NCBI RefSeq assembly: GCF_029714205.1
Contig: NZ_CP121648.1
Coordinates: 1,860,001 to 1,924,000 of the forward strand
Direction: 5' to 3'
From: Methylobacterium sp. CB376
Lineage (GTDB): Bacteria > Pseudomonadota > Alphaproteobacteria > Rhizobiales > Beijerinckiaceae
Length of the DNA stretch: 64,000 nucleotides
Below the pieces are notes generated by a model, which saw only the letters and a program-made list of their open reading frames with translations, made no database searches and was not told where the DNA came from. Below are positions 40,875-49,187 of the stretch, piece after piece. The translations under genes were made by a program, and so were the position numbers. How positions within the stretch are numbered: the first letter of the stretch is position 1; each line of letters begins with the position of its first letter.

Positions 40875-41877
40875 GGCGCCGGCCCTCACCGCGTCCGTCC
40901 TCGCCGAGGCGGCCGACCTCGACCGGCTCGAACCCGACTGGTGGGACCTGTTCGGGCGCTGCCCCTCCGCGACGCCGTTCCAGTCCCCGGCCTGGCTCAT
41001 CCCGTGGTGGCGCCAGTTCCGGCCCGGCGACCTCGCCGCGGTGGCGGTCCGGGCGGGCGGGCGCCTGGTCGGCCTCGCGCCGCTCTACGCGGAGGAGGGC
41101 GCGCGGGGCCGGCGCCTCCTGCCGCTGGGCATCGGGCCGAGCGACCATCTCGACCTCCTGCTCGACCCGGAGGCGGCCGGGGCGGGCGCGGCGCTGGCGG
41201 AGGGGATCGCGGCCGCGCGGGGCGGCTGCGCCACCCTGGACCTGGAGGACCTCGCGCCCGAGGCCGCCGCCTGGCAGCTCCCGGTGCCGGCGGGGGCCGC
41301 CGAGCGCGTCGAGGACCAGGTCGCCTGCCCGGTGCTGCTGCTGCCGCGCGAGGCCGCCAGCCTCGCCGACCTCTGCTCCTCGCAGAAGCGCCGCAAGATC
41401 GCGCTCGCCCGCAACCGCTCGCTGCGGCGCGGCGGCTTCCAGGTCGAGGCCGCCACCTCGCCCCGGGAGACGGCCGCCCTGTTCGAGCGCCTCGCGGCGC
41501 TGCACGCCGCGCGCTGGGAGAGCCGCGGGGAGGCCGGCGTGCTGGCGGACCCGGCCGTGCAGGCCTTCCACCGCGAGGCGGTGCCGCGCCTCGCGCGCGC
41601 CGGCCTCGTGCGCTTCCACGCGGTGCGGCTCGCCGGCGAGGTCGCCGGGATCCTGTACGCCCTGCGCGGCCGGCGGCGGGTCTACACCTATCTCAGCGGC
41701 TTCGATCCGGCCTTCGCCTTCGAGAGCCCAGGCGTGACGCTGGTCGCCGCCGCCCTCGACGCGGCCCGGGAGGAGGGCGCGCGCGCCTTCCACTTCCTGC
41801 GCGGCCAGGAGCCCTACAAGTACGAGTGGGGCGCGGTCGACATCTGGAACCGCCGCCGGAGCCTGCGATGGAGCTGA
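40810..41877 (+). CDS. GNAT acyltransferase, BioF2/CelD-like
   Basis: This 355-residue cytosolic protein has the BioF2-type GNAT fold (CelD/cellulose-biosynthesis-associated group). The N-terminal half has WWDLFGRCPSATPFQSPAWL and VGLAPLYAEEG. The C-terminal half has LCSSQKRRKIALARNRSL, FERLAALHAARWESRGE, FHAVRLAGEVAGILYALR and FHFLRGQEPYKYEWGA. Such proteins acylate sugars or amino groups in polysaccharide and lipid pathways. It starts inside the GT4 gene (ATG 40810) and overlaps the methyltransferase start by 10 bp, so it belongs to the glycan cluster. Confidence 0.8.
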   Translation: MRSFAAAPTGRPLPIASPARREAPALTASVLAEAADLDRLEPDWWDLFGRCPSATPFQSPAWLIPWWRQFRPGDLAAVAVRAGGRLVGLAPLYAEEGARGRRLLPLGIGPSDHLDLLLDPEAAGAGAALAEGIAAARGGCATLDLEDLAPEAAAWQLPVPAGAAERVEDQVACPVLLLPREAASLADLCSSQKRRKIALARNRSLRRGGFQVEAATSPRETAALFERLAALHAARWESRGEAGVLADPAVQAFHREAVPRLARAGLVRFHAVRLAGEVAGILYALRGRRRVYTYLSGFDPAFAFESPGVTLVAAALDAAREEGARAFHFLRGQEPYKYEWGAVDIWNRRRSLRWS

Positions 41878-42749
41878 GCGGCGAGGCCGCGGCCTGGCTC
41901 GACCGGCTCGCCGCCGGCGAGGTGCCGCCCTCCGTCGCCCTGATGCACCTCGCGGCCGGGGCCCCGGGCCCGGAGGCGGTCGAGGCCGCGCTCGCGGCCG
42001 CGGCCGGCCCCGCCGACGCGGAGGCGAGGGGCCGGCTCGCGGCGGCGCGCGACCTCTGGCGGGCGAACCCGCAGGCGTGGGGAATCGTCCGGGAGGTGCT
42101 CGGCGGCGTCGATCACGGCGAGGAGCTGGAGGGCGCGCGGGCCGTCGCGGCGCTCGCCGCGGCCTTCGACCGGGCGGCGCGGGCCTCGCCCGAGGGCAGC
42201 GTCGCCCTCTACGCCCTCGGCAGCCCGGCGCTGCTGCGCGCCGCCACGGAGGAGATCGTCGCGGCGCTCGACGCCTGGGGCCTGCTGTCGCGCGAGGCGC
42301 GGCTCGTCGATCTCGGCTGCGGCATCGGCCGGGTCGCGGCGGCGCTCGCCCCCCGCGTCGCCGCGGTGACCGGGCTCGACATCGCGCCGGCCATGATCGC
42401 GGCGGCGCGGGAACGCTGCGCCGGCCTCGCGAACGTGGCGCTGCATCTCGGCAGCGGGCGCGACCTCGCGCCGGTTCCGACGGGGGGCGCCGACCTCGTC
42501 CTCGCGGTCGATTCCTTCCCCTACTTGGTCCAGGCCGGGCTCGCGGCGGACCACGTCCGCGAGGCCGCCCGGGTGCTGCGGCCCGGGGGCGACCTCGTCG
42601 TCCTGAACTACTCCTATCGCGGCGACCTCGCCCGCGACCGGCGCGAGGCGGCGGCGCTCGCCGCGTCCCACGGCTTCCGCCTGATCCGGGCCGGGACGGC
42701 GCCGTTCACGACCTGGGACGGGCGGGCCTTCCAGCTGCGCCGCCTGTGA
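41868..42749 (+). CDS. Class I SAM-dependent methyltransferase
   Basis: This 293-residue protein has an unusual helical N-terminal half (~1-140) followed by a Rossmann methyltransferase domain. Motif I is LVDLGCGIGRVAAALAP, the acidic loop VTGLDIAPAMIAAARE, motif II DLVLAVDSFPYLV and motif III RVLRPGGDLVVLNYSYRG. It is the last gene of the five-gene cluster. Methylation of a sugar, an acyl group or a carrier is plausible. Its TGA stop (42747-42749) is the first triplet of the family-1 hairpin, which could end transcription of the cluster. Confidence 0.85.
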   Translation: MELSGEAAAWLDRLAAGEVPPSVALMHLAAGAPGPEAVEAALAAAAGPADAEARGRLAAARDLWRANPQAWGIVREVLGGVDHGEELEGARAVAALAAAFDRAARASPEGSVALYALGSPALLRAATEEIVAALDAWGLLSREARLVDLGCGIGRVAAALAPRVAAVTGLDIAPAMIAAARERCAGLANVALHLGSGRDLAPVPTGGADLVLAVDSFPYLVQAGLAADHVREAARVLRPGGDLVVLNYSYRGDLARDRREAAALAASHGFRLIRAGTAPFTTWDGRAFQLRRL

Positions 42750-42863
42750 TCCGGGAGCCGCTTGATCGAAGCGGATCCCGGATCACGCGCCTGAGCGCGA
42801 CGCCTGAGCGCAGACGACATCCGCATGGCCGAAATGCGAGATGGCGAAGCCATCAACCGGATG
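42747..42863 (+). repeat. Bipartite repeat family 1, copy D (plus strand)
   Basis: The hairpin TGATCCGGGAGCCGCTT (42747-42763) pairs with 42769-42785 with one mismatch, and is followed by a diverged unit (42801-42863). It is inverted relative to copies A-C, as is the gene it follows, so the order gene-hairpin-unit is kept. A duplicated CGCCTGAGCGC-like stretch lies between hairpin and unit. Confidence 0.9.
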
Positions 42864-43048
42864 TCGGATGAGTTCGCCCGGCTTGCCCTGGCTTTCCGCC
42901 CTGCTCTTGCGTAAGGGCTCGACCCCGACGAGGCTGGCGCGGCGCTCCCCGCCCCGCGGGCCGGCGGGACTGGCGCTCCACCCCGTCCGCCTCTCGCGCG
43001 GCGCCGGCCCGGCGCTTGCTTCTCCTCCCTCACGCGACGGATCGACGG

Positions 43049-43423
43049 ATGCTCAACACGCTCGTGGTCTTCCTCGGGGCCGGCCTCGGCGGTGCGCTGC
43101 GGTACGGCGTCAACGTGAGTGCGGCCCGGCTCGGCGGCAGCTTCCCGGCCGCCACCATGATCATCAACGTCTCGGGCTCGCTCGCCATGGGCATCCTCGC
43201 CGGCTGGTTCGTGGTGCGGGCCGGCCTGCCCCAGAGCCTGCGCCTCTTCCTCACCACCGGCATCCTCGGGGGCTTCACCACCTTCTCGACCTTCTCGCTC
43301 GAAGCCTTCCTGCTGATCGAGCGCGGCGCCCTCGCGCAGGCGGTCCTCTACGTGATCGGGTCGGTGGCCGCGGGCATCGCCGGGGTCGCGGTGAGCTTCG
43401 CGATCATCCGCCATTTCGGGTAA
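43049..43423 (+). CDS. crcB: Fluoride channel CrcB/Fluc
   Basis: This 124-residue membrane protein has four helices of the Fluc dual-topology fluoride exporter. It has GAGLGGALRYGVN, IINVSGSLAMG (the conserved Asn) and GGFTTFSTFSLEAF (the phenylalanine box and sodium-site threonine region). Length and motifs are complete, so a homodimer is expected. I looked in the upstream 170 bp for the crcB fluoride riboswitch and did not find its conserved blocks. ATG 43049 is the family start. Confidence 0.94.
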   Translation: MLNTLVVFLGAGLGGALRYGVNVSAARLGGSFPAATMIINVSGSLAMGILAGWFVVRAGLPQSLRLFLTTGILGGFTTFSTFSLEAFLLIERGALAQAVLYVIGSVAAGIAGVAVSFAIIRHFG

Positions 43424-43488
43424 GGGCGGGCCCGGGCGGGCGGGCGGCGGTTGACAAGCCGGCCCGAACGGTCCCGAGTCAGGGCACC

Positions 43489-43797
43489 ATGACCGATGCC
43501 CCCACCGGCAAGCCCCGGGTCGCCATCACCTACTGCACCCAGTGCGGCTGGCTGCTGCGCGCCGGCTGGATGGCGCAGGAGCTCCTCTCGACCTTCAAGG
43601 ACGGACTCGGCGAGGTCGCGCTGATCCCGGCCACCGGCGGGGCCTTCGCGATCACCTGCGGCGATGCGCTGATCTGGGAGCGCGTCCGCGACGGCGGCTT
43701 CCCGGACGTGAAGACCCTCAAGCAGCGGGTGCGCGACGTCGTCGAGCCGGGCCGCGATCTCGGCCACGTCGATCTCCCCCGCGGCGACCGGGGCTGA
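43489..43797 (+). CDS. SelT/SelW/SelH-family (Rdx) protein
   Basis: This 102-residue thioredoxin-like protein has a Cys-x-x-Cys in ITYCTQCGWLLRAGWMAQELL, the prokaryotic cysteine version of selenoprotein W. The middle has the family's IPATGGAFAITC and the end WERVRDGGFPDVKTLKQRVRD. A thiol-redox role is likely, partner unknown. It starts with ATG 43489 and ends 6 bp before the GTG of a large histidine kinase, so both are probably one operon. Confidence 0.88.
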   Translation: MTDAPTGKPRVAITYCTQCGWLLRAGWMAQELLSTFKDGLGEVALIPATGGAFAITCGDALIWERVRDGGFPDVKTLKQRVRDVVEPGRDLGHVDLPRGDRG

Positions 43798-43803
43798 GGC
43801 GGC

Positions 43804-46326
43804 GTGGCCGGCCTGAGGACCCGGGTGGCGCGCCTGCGCGAGCGCGGCCTCTCCACGCAGATCTACCTCGTGGCGCTGGCCATTGCCCTGATCGGCCCGG
43901 GCCTCCTGTTCACCGCGATCCTGCTCGGGCGCTACGCCGCCCTGGAGCGGGCGCGCTTCGAGCAGGATGCCCGCGAGACCGTGCGCGGGATCGCGCTCAC
44001 GGTCGACCGCGACACGGCCGGCCTGATCTCGGTGCTGCAGACCCTCGCCACCTCGCCGCGCCTGCGGCGGGCCGAGGAGGCGGCGAGCTTCGAGGACCAA
44101 GCCCGGGCGGTGACCGAGGCGACCCAGCTGATGCTGTCCCTGCGCCGGCCGGACGGCACCCAGCTCGTCAACACCGCCCTGCCGCGGGGCGCGCCGCTGC
44201 CCCAGGGCGCCCAGCCCTACGACGCCGAGGTGCTGGCGACGCGCGCTCCCCTGGTGACCGGCGTGCAGCCCGGCCCGCCGGGCCGGCCGCCGAGCTACGC
44301 GGTGGCGGTGCCGGTGGTGATCGACGGCGAGGCCGCCTTCGTCCTCAGCGCCACCGCCCCGGTCGAGCGCCTGCACCAGATCCTGCTGCGCGACCTCGCG
44401 GAGGGCTGGATCACCGCGCTCGTCGACCGCAACGGGCTCCTGCTCGCGCGCTCGCGGGACCACGCGGCGCTCGTGGGCGAGCCGATGCTGGAGGCCCTGC
44501 GCGGGCGCGAGGCCGGGACGCCGGGCCTGTGGGAGGGCCTCGACCGCCAGCACCGCCCGGTGCTGTTCGTCGAGACGCGCACGCGCATCACCGGCTGGAC
44601 CGCCTCCGCCAGCATCCCCCGGGCCCTGGTGGAGGCCTCGCTGCGGCGCTGGATGGCGGCCTTCGGGGGGTTCGGCCTGCTCGCCCTCGCGGTGTCGTCG
44701 CTGCTCGCGGTGCGGCTGTGGTCGCGGGTCGCCGAGCCGCTGCGGCTCCTGGCGGCGGCGGGGGGCGCGCTCGGCCGGGGGCAGCCGGTGCCGCGGGTCT
44801 CGACCCCGATCCGCGAGATCCGCCAGGTCGCCGACGCGCTGGCGGACGCCTCGGAGACGCTGCGCCAGCGCATCGCGGAGCGCGACCGGGCCCTGGAGGA
44901 GCAGAGCCGCGGCCTCGTCGCCCTGCGCGAGAGCGAGGCGCGCTTCCGCCACATGGCCGATTCGGCGCCCGCCCTGATCTGGATGACCGACGAGGCCGGC
45001 GAGACCACCTTCGTCAACATGCACTACGAGTACCTGTTCGGCCGCCCCGCCGCGACGCTGGTGGGCCGCCGCTGGCGGGAGGTCGTGCATCCGGACGACG
45101 TCGCGGGCTTCGAGGCCGCCTTCGCGGCCGCCTTCGCGGCGCGCCGCCCGCTGCGGGTCGAGACCCGGGTGATCGACGGGAGCGGCGCGGTGCGCTGGCT
45201 CCTCTGCGAGGGCGTGCCCCGCCTCGACGACCGCCACCGCTTCCTCGGCTACACGGGCTGCAACGTCGACATCACGGAGGCCAAGCTCGCCGAGGCGGCC
45301 CTGCGCGAGAGCGAGGAGCGGCTGCGCCTCGCCCTCGCGGCCGGCCAGCTCGGCACCTGGGAGATCGACCTCGCCACGGGGCAGAACCGGCTCTCGGCCC
45401 GCTCGGCGGAGATCGTCGGGCTGCCGCCCCTGCCCGGGGGCTGGATGGGCGCGGTGCACCCGGCCGACCGGCCCGCCCTCGACGCCGCCCTGGCGGCGCT
45501 CATCGCCGGGGAGGCCGAGTACCGGAGCGAGTTCCGGGTGCGGCCGGTCGACGGGGTGCTGCGCTGGGTGAGCGCCGAGGCGGTGGTGCAGCGCGACGCG
45601 GGCGGGGCGCCGCGGCGGGTGATCGGCATCCACCAGGACGTGACCGAGCGCAAGCGCGCCGAGGACCACCTGCGGCTGCTGATCCACGAGCTGAACCACC
45701 GGGTGAAGAACACCCTCGCGACCGTGCAGTCGATCGCGATGCAGAGCCTGCGCCGGCTGCGCGGCCGCGAGGCCGAGGGCGCCCGCGACGCCTTCGTGGC
45801 GCGGCTGATCGCGCTCGCGCGGGCCCACGACGTGCTGACGCGGGAGAGCTGGGAGGGGGCGGAGCTCGCCGAGGTGGTGGCGGGCGCGGTGGCGCCGCTC
45901 GAAGGCCCCCGGGGCCGCCGCCCGCGCTTCAGCGTGGCCGGGCCGCCCCTGCGCCTGCCGCCCCGCATGGCGCTGTCGATCGCGATGGCGCTGCACGAAC
46001 TCGCCACCAACGCGGTCAAGTACGGGGCCCTCTCGGCCGTGGACGGGCAGGTCTCGATCGCCTGGAGCGTCGAGGCGGGCCGGCTCACCCTGCGCTGGCA
46101 GGAGAGCGGCGGCCCGTCCGTGACCCCGCCCGAGCGGACCGGCTTCGGCTCCCGGCTGATCGGCCAGAGCCTCGCCCGCGACCTCGCCGGCGAGGTCAGC
46201 CTCGACTACCCGCCGGCGGGCGTGATCTGCACGATCGTGGCGCCGCTCGACGAGGCGGAGGAGGCCCCGGCCGGGGAGGCTTCAGGCCCGCAGCGGCGCG
46301 AGCACCGCGCGCAGCGCGTCGGGTAG
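43804..46326 (+). CDS. HWE-family sensor histidine kinase with sensor loop and two PAS domains
   Basis: This 840-residue membrane kinase has a first helix at ~20-42, a large periplasmic region to ~278 (Cache-like: [21 protein letters not shown]), a second helix at ~280-302, a HAMP-like linker, PAS1 (~378-495, [22 protein letters not shown]), PAS2 (~502-620) and an HWE kinase core with His632 in [17 protein letters not shown]. The ATPase part has [17 protein letters not shown] and WQESGGP. HWE kinases are typical of alphaproteobacteria and often sense light or stress. The start is GTG 43804. Its last 45 bp overlap antisense the thioesterase gene. No response regulator is adjacent. Confidence 0.88.
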   Translation: MAGLRTRVARLRERGLSTQIYLVALAIALIGPGLLFTAILLGRYAALERARFEQDARETVRGIALTVDRDTAGLISVLQTLATSPRLRRAEEAASFEDQARAVTEATQLMLSLRRPDGTQLVNTALPRGAPLPQGAQPYDAEVLATRAPLVTGVQPGPPGRPPSYAVAVPVVIDGEAAFVLSATAPVERLHQILLRDLAEGWITALVDRNGLLLARSRDHAALVGEPMLEALRGREAGTPGLWEGLDRQHRPVLFVETRTRITGWTASASIPRALVEASLRRWMAAFGGFGLLALAVSSLLAVRLWSRVAEPLRLLAAAGGALGRGQPVPRVSTPIREIRQVADALADASETLRQRIAERDRALEEQSRGLVALRESEARFRHMADSAPALIWMTDEAGETTFVNMHYEYLFGRPAATLVGRRWREVVHPDDVAGFEAAFAAAFAARRPLRVETRVIDGSGAVRWLLCEGVPRLDDRHRFLGYTGCNVDITEAKLAEAALRESEERLRLALAAGQLGTWEIDLATGQNRLSARSAEIVGLPPLPGGWMGAVHPADRPALDAALAALIAGEAEYRSEFRVRPVDGVLRWVSAEAVVQRDAGGAPRRVIGIHQDVTERKRAEDHLRLLIHELNHRVKNTLATVQSIAMQSLRRLRGREAEGARDAFVARLIALARAHDVLTRESWEGAELAEVVAGAVAPLEGPRGRRPRFSVAGPPLRLPPRMALSIAMALHELATNAVKYGALSAVDGQVSIAWSVEAGRLTLRWQESGGPSVTPPERTGFGSRLIGQSLARDLAGEVSLDYPPAGVICTIVAPLDEAEEAPAGEASGPQRREHRAQRVG

Positions 46327-46719
46327 CGGCACCGGCCGGTTCGTGGCCCGGTCGACGTAGACGTGGACGAAGTGCCCCTGCGCGGCGGCCTCGTCCTCGT
46401 CCTCGCGGAACAGGCCGACCTCGTAGCGCACGCTCGACCGACCCTGATGCGCCACCCGGAGGCCGGCCGTGACCTGGTCCGGGAAGGCGACGGAGCGGAA
46501 GTAGCGGCAGCCGGTCTCGACCACGAGGCCGATCACCGCGCCCGCGGCGATGTCGAGGGCGCCCTCCTCGATCAGGACGCGGTTCACGGCCGTGTCGAAG
46601 AACGCGTAGTAGACCACGTTGTTGACGTGGCCGTAGACGTCGTTGTCGCTCCAGCGGGTGGAGATCGGCACGAAGCGCCGGTAGGCGGCGCGGCGCTCGG
46701 GGGAGGGCGGGTCCGTCAC
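46282..46719 (-). CDS. Acyl-CoA thioesterase, 4HBT hotdog family
   Basis: This 145-residue hotdog-fold thioesterase has the active-site segment [27 protein letters not shown], with the catalytic Asp. Strands [20 protein letters not shown] and [10 protein letters not shown] follow. The start is uncertain. GTG 46719 opens this frame just before the conserved part. An ATG near 46761 with a GGGAGA site starts a different frame that ends at this GTG (overlapping TGA), which could mean a one-base frameshift at the N-terminus. Its 3' end overlaps the kinase gene antisense by 45 bp. Confidence 0.8.
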   Translation of the reverse strand: MTDPPSPERRAAYRRFVPISTRWSDNDVYGHVNNVVYYAFFDTAVNRVLIEEGALDIAAGAVIGLVVETGCRYFRSVAFPDQVTAGLRVAHQGRSSVRYEVGLFREDEDEAAAQGHFVHVYVDRATNRPVPLPDALRAVLAPLRA

Positions 46720-46894
46720 CGGGCCGCCGGCCGCGGGGGCGTTGCGCGCGTCTCGACCATCGTGGTCTCCCTGGCAGTCCGATCCGGCTCGGATCGGCCA
46801 TCGAGAGCCGATCATGAGGAAGGATCGGCGCGCCCTCGATCGCATGCCGTTCGGCGGCCGACGGTCGATCGGTGTCCGGCGGCCTGTCCGGTCC

Positions 46895-47053
46895 TCAGCG
46901 CGGGCGGTGCCGCGCGTGCCAGCGGGGGCCGGGACCGCGCATGTAGTGGAGTTCGGGCCGATAGGGGTCTGTCAGCGCCGCCACCGTCGCGCGCCACGCC
47001 TGGGCGGGAGCGTGCCACGCCCGGGCGAGGCGGCCGAGAAGGGCCATCAGCAT
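46895..47053 (-). CDS. Possible small basic protein, 52 aa
   Basis: This is a short frame with a good ribosome site (GGAGG, eight bases before ATG 47053). The product is an amphipathic, Trp/Arg/Ala-rich peptide ([21 protein letters not shown], then a His/Arg-rich tail). It has no signal peptide or clear membrane helix. No family is recognised. The Shine-Dalgarno site and isolation in an otherwise empty 460-bp stretch are the only support. Confidence 0.45.
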   Translation of the reverse strand: MLMALLGRLARAWHAPAQAWRATVAALTDPYRPELHYMRGPGPRWHARHRPR

Positions 47054-47177
47054 CGCGTCGTCCTCCAGCCACGGATCACAACCGGGACGCACGGATCATG
47101 CCGAGTCTCGGGTTTCGGATCCGTTGCGCCAGGATCTCCGCGCCCGGGGGCGTTTCGAGGGCGGCGCGGCGGTGAGA

Positions 47178-47321
47178 TCAGGGCAGGATCCCGGCGAGGG
47201 ACAAAGCCCCGGCCAGGATCACGAACAGGGCGGCCGCGAGGCATTCGAGCGGCACGCTCTCCCACAGGGCGGGGGCCTCCGCGCGCCCCGGCGAGGCGCG
47301 CCCGCGGGCGATCGGCTTCAT
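47178..47321 (-). CDS. Small single-span membrane protein, 47 aa
   Basis: This is a 47-residue protein with a basic N-terminus (MKPIARGRASPGRAE) and one C-terminal membrane helix (ECLAAALFVILAGALSLAGI), so the N-terminus is probably cytosolic. It has one of the best ribosome sites in the window: AGGAGGTGACC directly before ATG 47321. No family is recognised. The length suggests a regulatory or accessory subunit of a membrane complex, but no partner is evident. It is too short for most gene finders. Confidence 0.68.
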   Translation of the reverse strand: MKPIARGRASPGRAEAPALWESVPLECLAAALFVILAGALSLAGILP

Positions 47322-47425
47322 GGTCACCTCCTGCCGGCCCGCCCCGGGCCGGGACCGCCCGTCCCGGGCCGGGATTTCCTCGCGGGCGGCGCCTCTGTCG
47401 GGTTGCCGTCCCGCCCCCAGCCTAA

Positions 47426-47471
47426 GCATCATTCGCCGAAGGGGCCACCGGTTCGGCGGCAAGATTGATGC
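47426..47471 (+). repeat. Dispersed palindrome family 2, copy 3
   Basis: The outer arm GCATCATT pairs with ATTGATGC-like bases, and the inner arm CGCCGAA with TTCGGCG, around GGGGCCACCGG. It is complete and in plus orientation. Confidence 0.88.
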
Positions 47472-47479
47472 AAGACCAA

Positions 47480-47514
47480 GCATCATTCGCCGAAGTGACC
47501 ACCGGGTCGGCGCC
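47480..47514 (+). repeat. Dispersed palindrome family 2, copy 4 (right outer arm lost)
   Basis: GCATCATTCGCCGAAGTG is followed by ACCACCGGGTCGGCGCC. The right outer arm is missing. It directly follows copy 3 in the same orientation. Confidence 0.85.
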
Positions 47515-47645
47515 AGACAGGGTTCCGGACCAGGAGTTGAGCAGAGTTGCCCCGCGCAATTCTGCTGAGAGGCCGTGATGGCCCGGGGACAGGGTTGCGG
47601 ACCGGGAGGCGCCGTGCTCCGCTGGCACGTCCCAGGACCGAGCCC

Positions 47646-49088
47646 ATGTCCCTCTCCCCCGACCTCGTCTCGTCGCGCGCGACCGACCTCGCCCGGGCGA
47701 TCCGCGACCGCACCGTGTCCGCCCGCGAGGTGATGCGGGCCCATCTCGACCGCATCGCGCGGGCGAACCCGGCGGCGAACGCCATCGTGGGGTTGCGCGA
47801 CCCCGAGATCCTGCTGGAGGAGGCCGCCTGCGCCGACCGCGACCTCGCCGCCGGGCGCTGGCGCGGGCCGCTCCACGGGCTGCCGCACGCGGTGAAGGAC
47901 ACGTCCCCGGCCGCGGGGCTGATCTGGACGCAGGGCTCGCCCCTCTTCGCCGGCCGCGTCGCCGAGGCGGACGCGCCCCACGTGGCGCGGCTGCGGCAGG
48001 CCGGCGCGATCCTGATCGGCAAGACCAACGTGCCGGAATTCGGCCTCGGCTCGCACACGGTCAACCCGGTCTTCGGGGCCACCCGCAACGCCTACGACCC
48101 GGCCCGCAGCGCCGGCGGATCGAGCGGCGGCGCCGCGGTCGCCCTCGCCCTGCGCATGCTGCCGCTCGCGGACGGCAGCGACCATGCCGGCTCGCTGCGC
48201 AACCCGGCGGCCTGGAACGGCGTGCTGGGCCTGCGCCCCTCGCCCGGCCGGGTGCCCATGCGCACCGACGAGGTCTTCCTGCCCGACCTCACGGTGGCGG
48301 GCCCGATGGCCCGCTGCACCGCCGATCTCGGGCTGCTGCTCTCGGTCCTCGCCGGCCCGGATCCGCGCCTGCCCCACAGCCTGACCGAGGATCCCTCCGC
48401 CTTCGCCGCGCCGGCGCCCCTCGCGCTCGCGGGCCTGCGGATCGGCTGGCTCGGCGACCTCGGCGGCCACCTGCCGGTCGAGCCCGGCATCCTCGCCCTC
48501 TGCGAGCGCGCCCTCGCGGTTTTCGCCGGGGAGGGGGCCCGGGTCGCCCCCCTGGCGCTCGGCTTCGACGCCGAGGCGGTGTTCCGGGCCTGGCGGGTGC
48601 TGCGGGCCTGGCAGGCCGGGGCGGCGCTCGCCCCTCACGCGCGCGACCCCGCCGCGCGGGCGGCGCTGAAGCCCGACGCGCTGTTCGAGATCGACGAGAG
48701 GGCGCGGCTCGACGCCTACGCGGTGCAGGCCGCCAGCGCCCTGCGCAGCCGCTGGTTCGCCCACCTGCTCGACCTGTTCGCCCGGTGCGACCTGCTGGCG
48801 CTGCCCGCCGCGCAGGTCTTCCCCTTCCCGATCGGGGAGATGTGGCCGCGGGCGATCGCCGGGCGCCCCATGGACAGCTATCACCGCTGGATGGAGGTCG
48901 CGATCCCGGCCACGATGGGCGGCTGCCCGGCGATCAGCCTGCCGGCCGGCCGCGGCCCCGGGGGGCTGCCGATGGGCCTCCAGCTCATCGCCCCCCACCG
49001 GGGCGAGGGGAGGCTGCTCGCCGTCGCGGCCGCCTACGAGGCCGCGACCGGCTTCGACCGGGAGGCCCCCGCGATCACGGCCCTGTGA
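47646..49088 (+). CDS. Amidase-signature family hydrolase
   Basis: This 480-residue amidase has the Ser-cisSer-Lys triad: Lys in LPHAVKDTS, the cis-Ser region in SAGGSSGGAAVALA and the nucleophile Ser in GSDHAGSLRNPAAWNGVLGLRPS (usual form GSDxGGS). The rest (FGLGSHTVNPVFGATRNAYD, AIPATMGGCPAISLPAG) fits stand-alone amidases rather than GatA, and no gatB/gatC lie nearby. It hydrolyses an unknown amide in the cytosol. It has an ATG start at 47646. Confidence 0.88.
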   Translation: MSLSPDLVSSRATDLARAIRDRTVSAREVMRAHLDRIARANPAANAIVGLRDPEILLEEAACADRDLAAGRWRGPLHGLPHAVKDTSPAAGLIWTQGSPLFAGRVAEADAPHVARLRQAGAILIGKTNVPEFGLGSHTVNPVFGATRNAYDPARSAGGSSGGAAVALALRMLPLADGSDHAGSLRNPAAWNGVLGLRPSPGRVPMRTDEVFLPDLTVAGPMARCTADLGLLLSVLAGPDPRLPHSLTEDPSAFAAPAPLALAGLRIGWLGDLGGHLPVEPGILALCERALAVFAGEGARVAPLALGFDAEAVFRAWRVLRAWQAGAALAPHARDPAARAALKPDALFEIDERARLDAYAVQAASALRSRWFAHLLDLFARCDLLALPAAQVFPFPIGEMWPRAIAGRPMDSYHRWMEVAIPATMGGCPAISLPAGRGPGGLPMGLQLIAPHRGEGRLLAVAAAYEAATGFDREAPAITAL

Positions 49089-49187
49089 TCGCACGCGCTT
49101 GCGCTTGCGGGCTCATCGGCGCGCCCCATACTCCCTGCGCCAACGAAGAGCGGTCGATCGAATCGGCCGCGGGCGAGGGAGGAGACC

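Larger units (their letters stand above)
47322..47645. other. Gene-free interval with two palindromic repeats
   Basis: This 324-bp interval lies between the divergent 47-aa membrane protein and amidase genes. It holds family-2 palindromes at 47426-47471 and 47480-47514, head to tail in the same orientation. The rest (47515-47645) shows a run of ordinary non-coding sequence; I could not define a promoter. Confidence 0.75.

Noticed and set aside
42864..43048. Possible fluoride riboswitch before crcB
   Set aside because: The conserved GGNGAUGG-type start and pseudoknot blocks of the crcB motif are absent.
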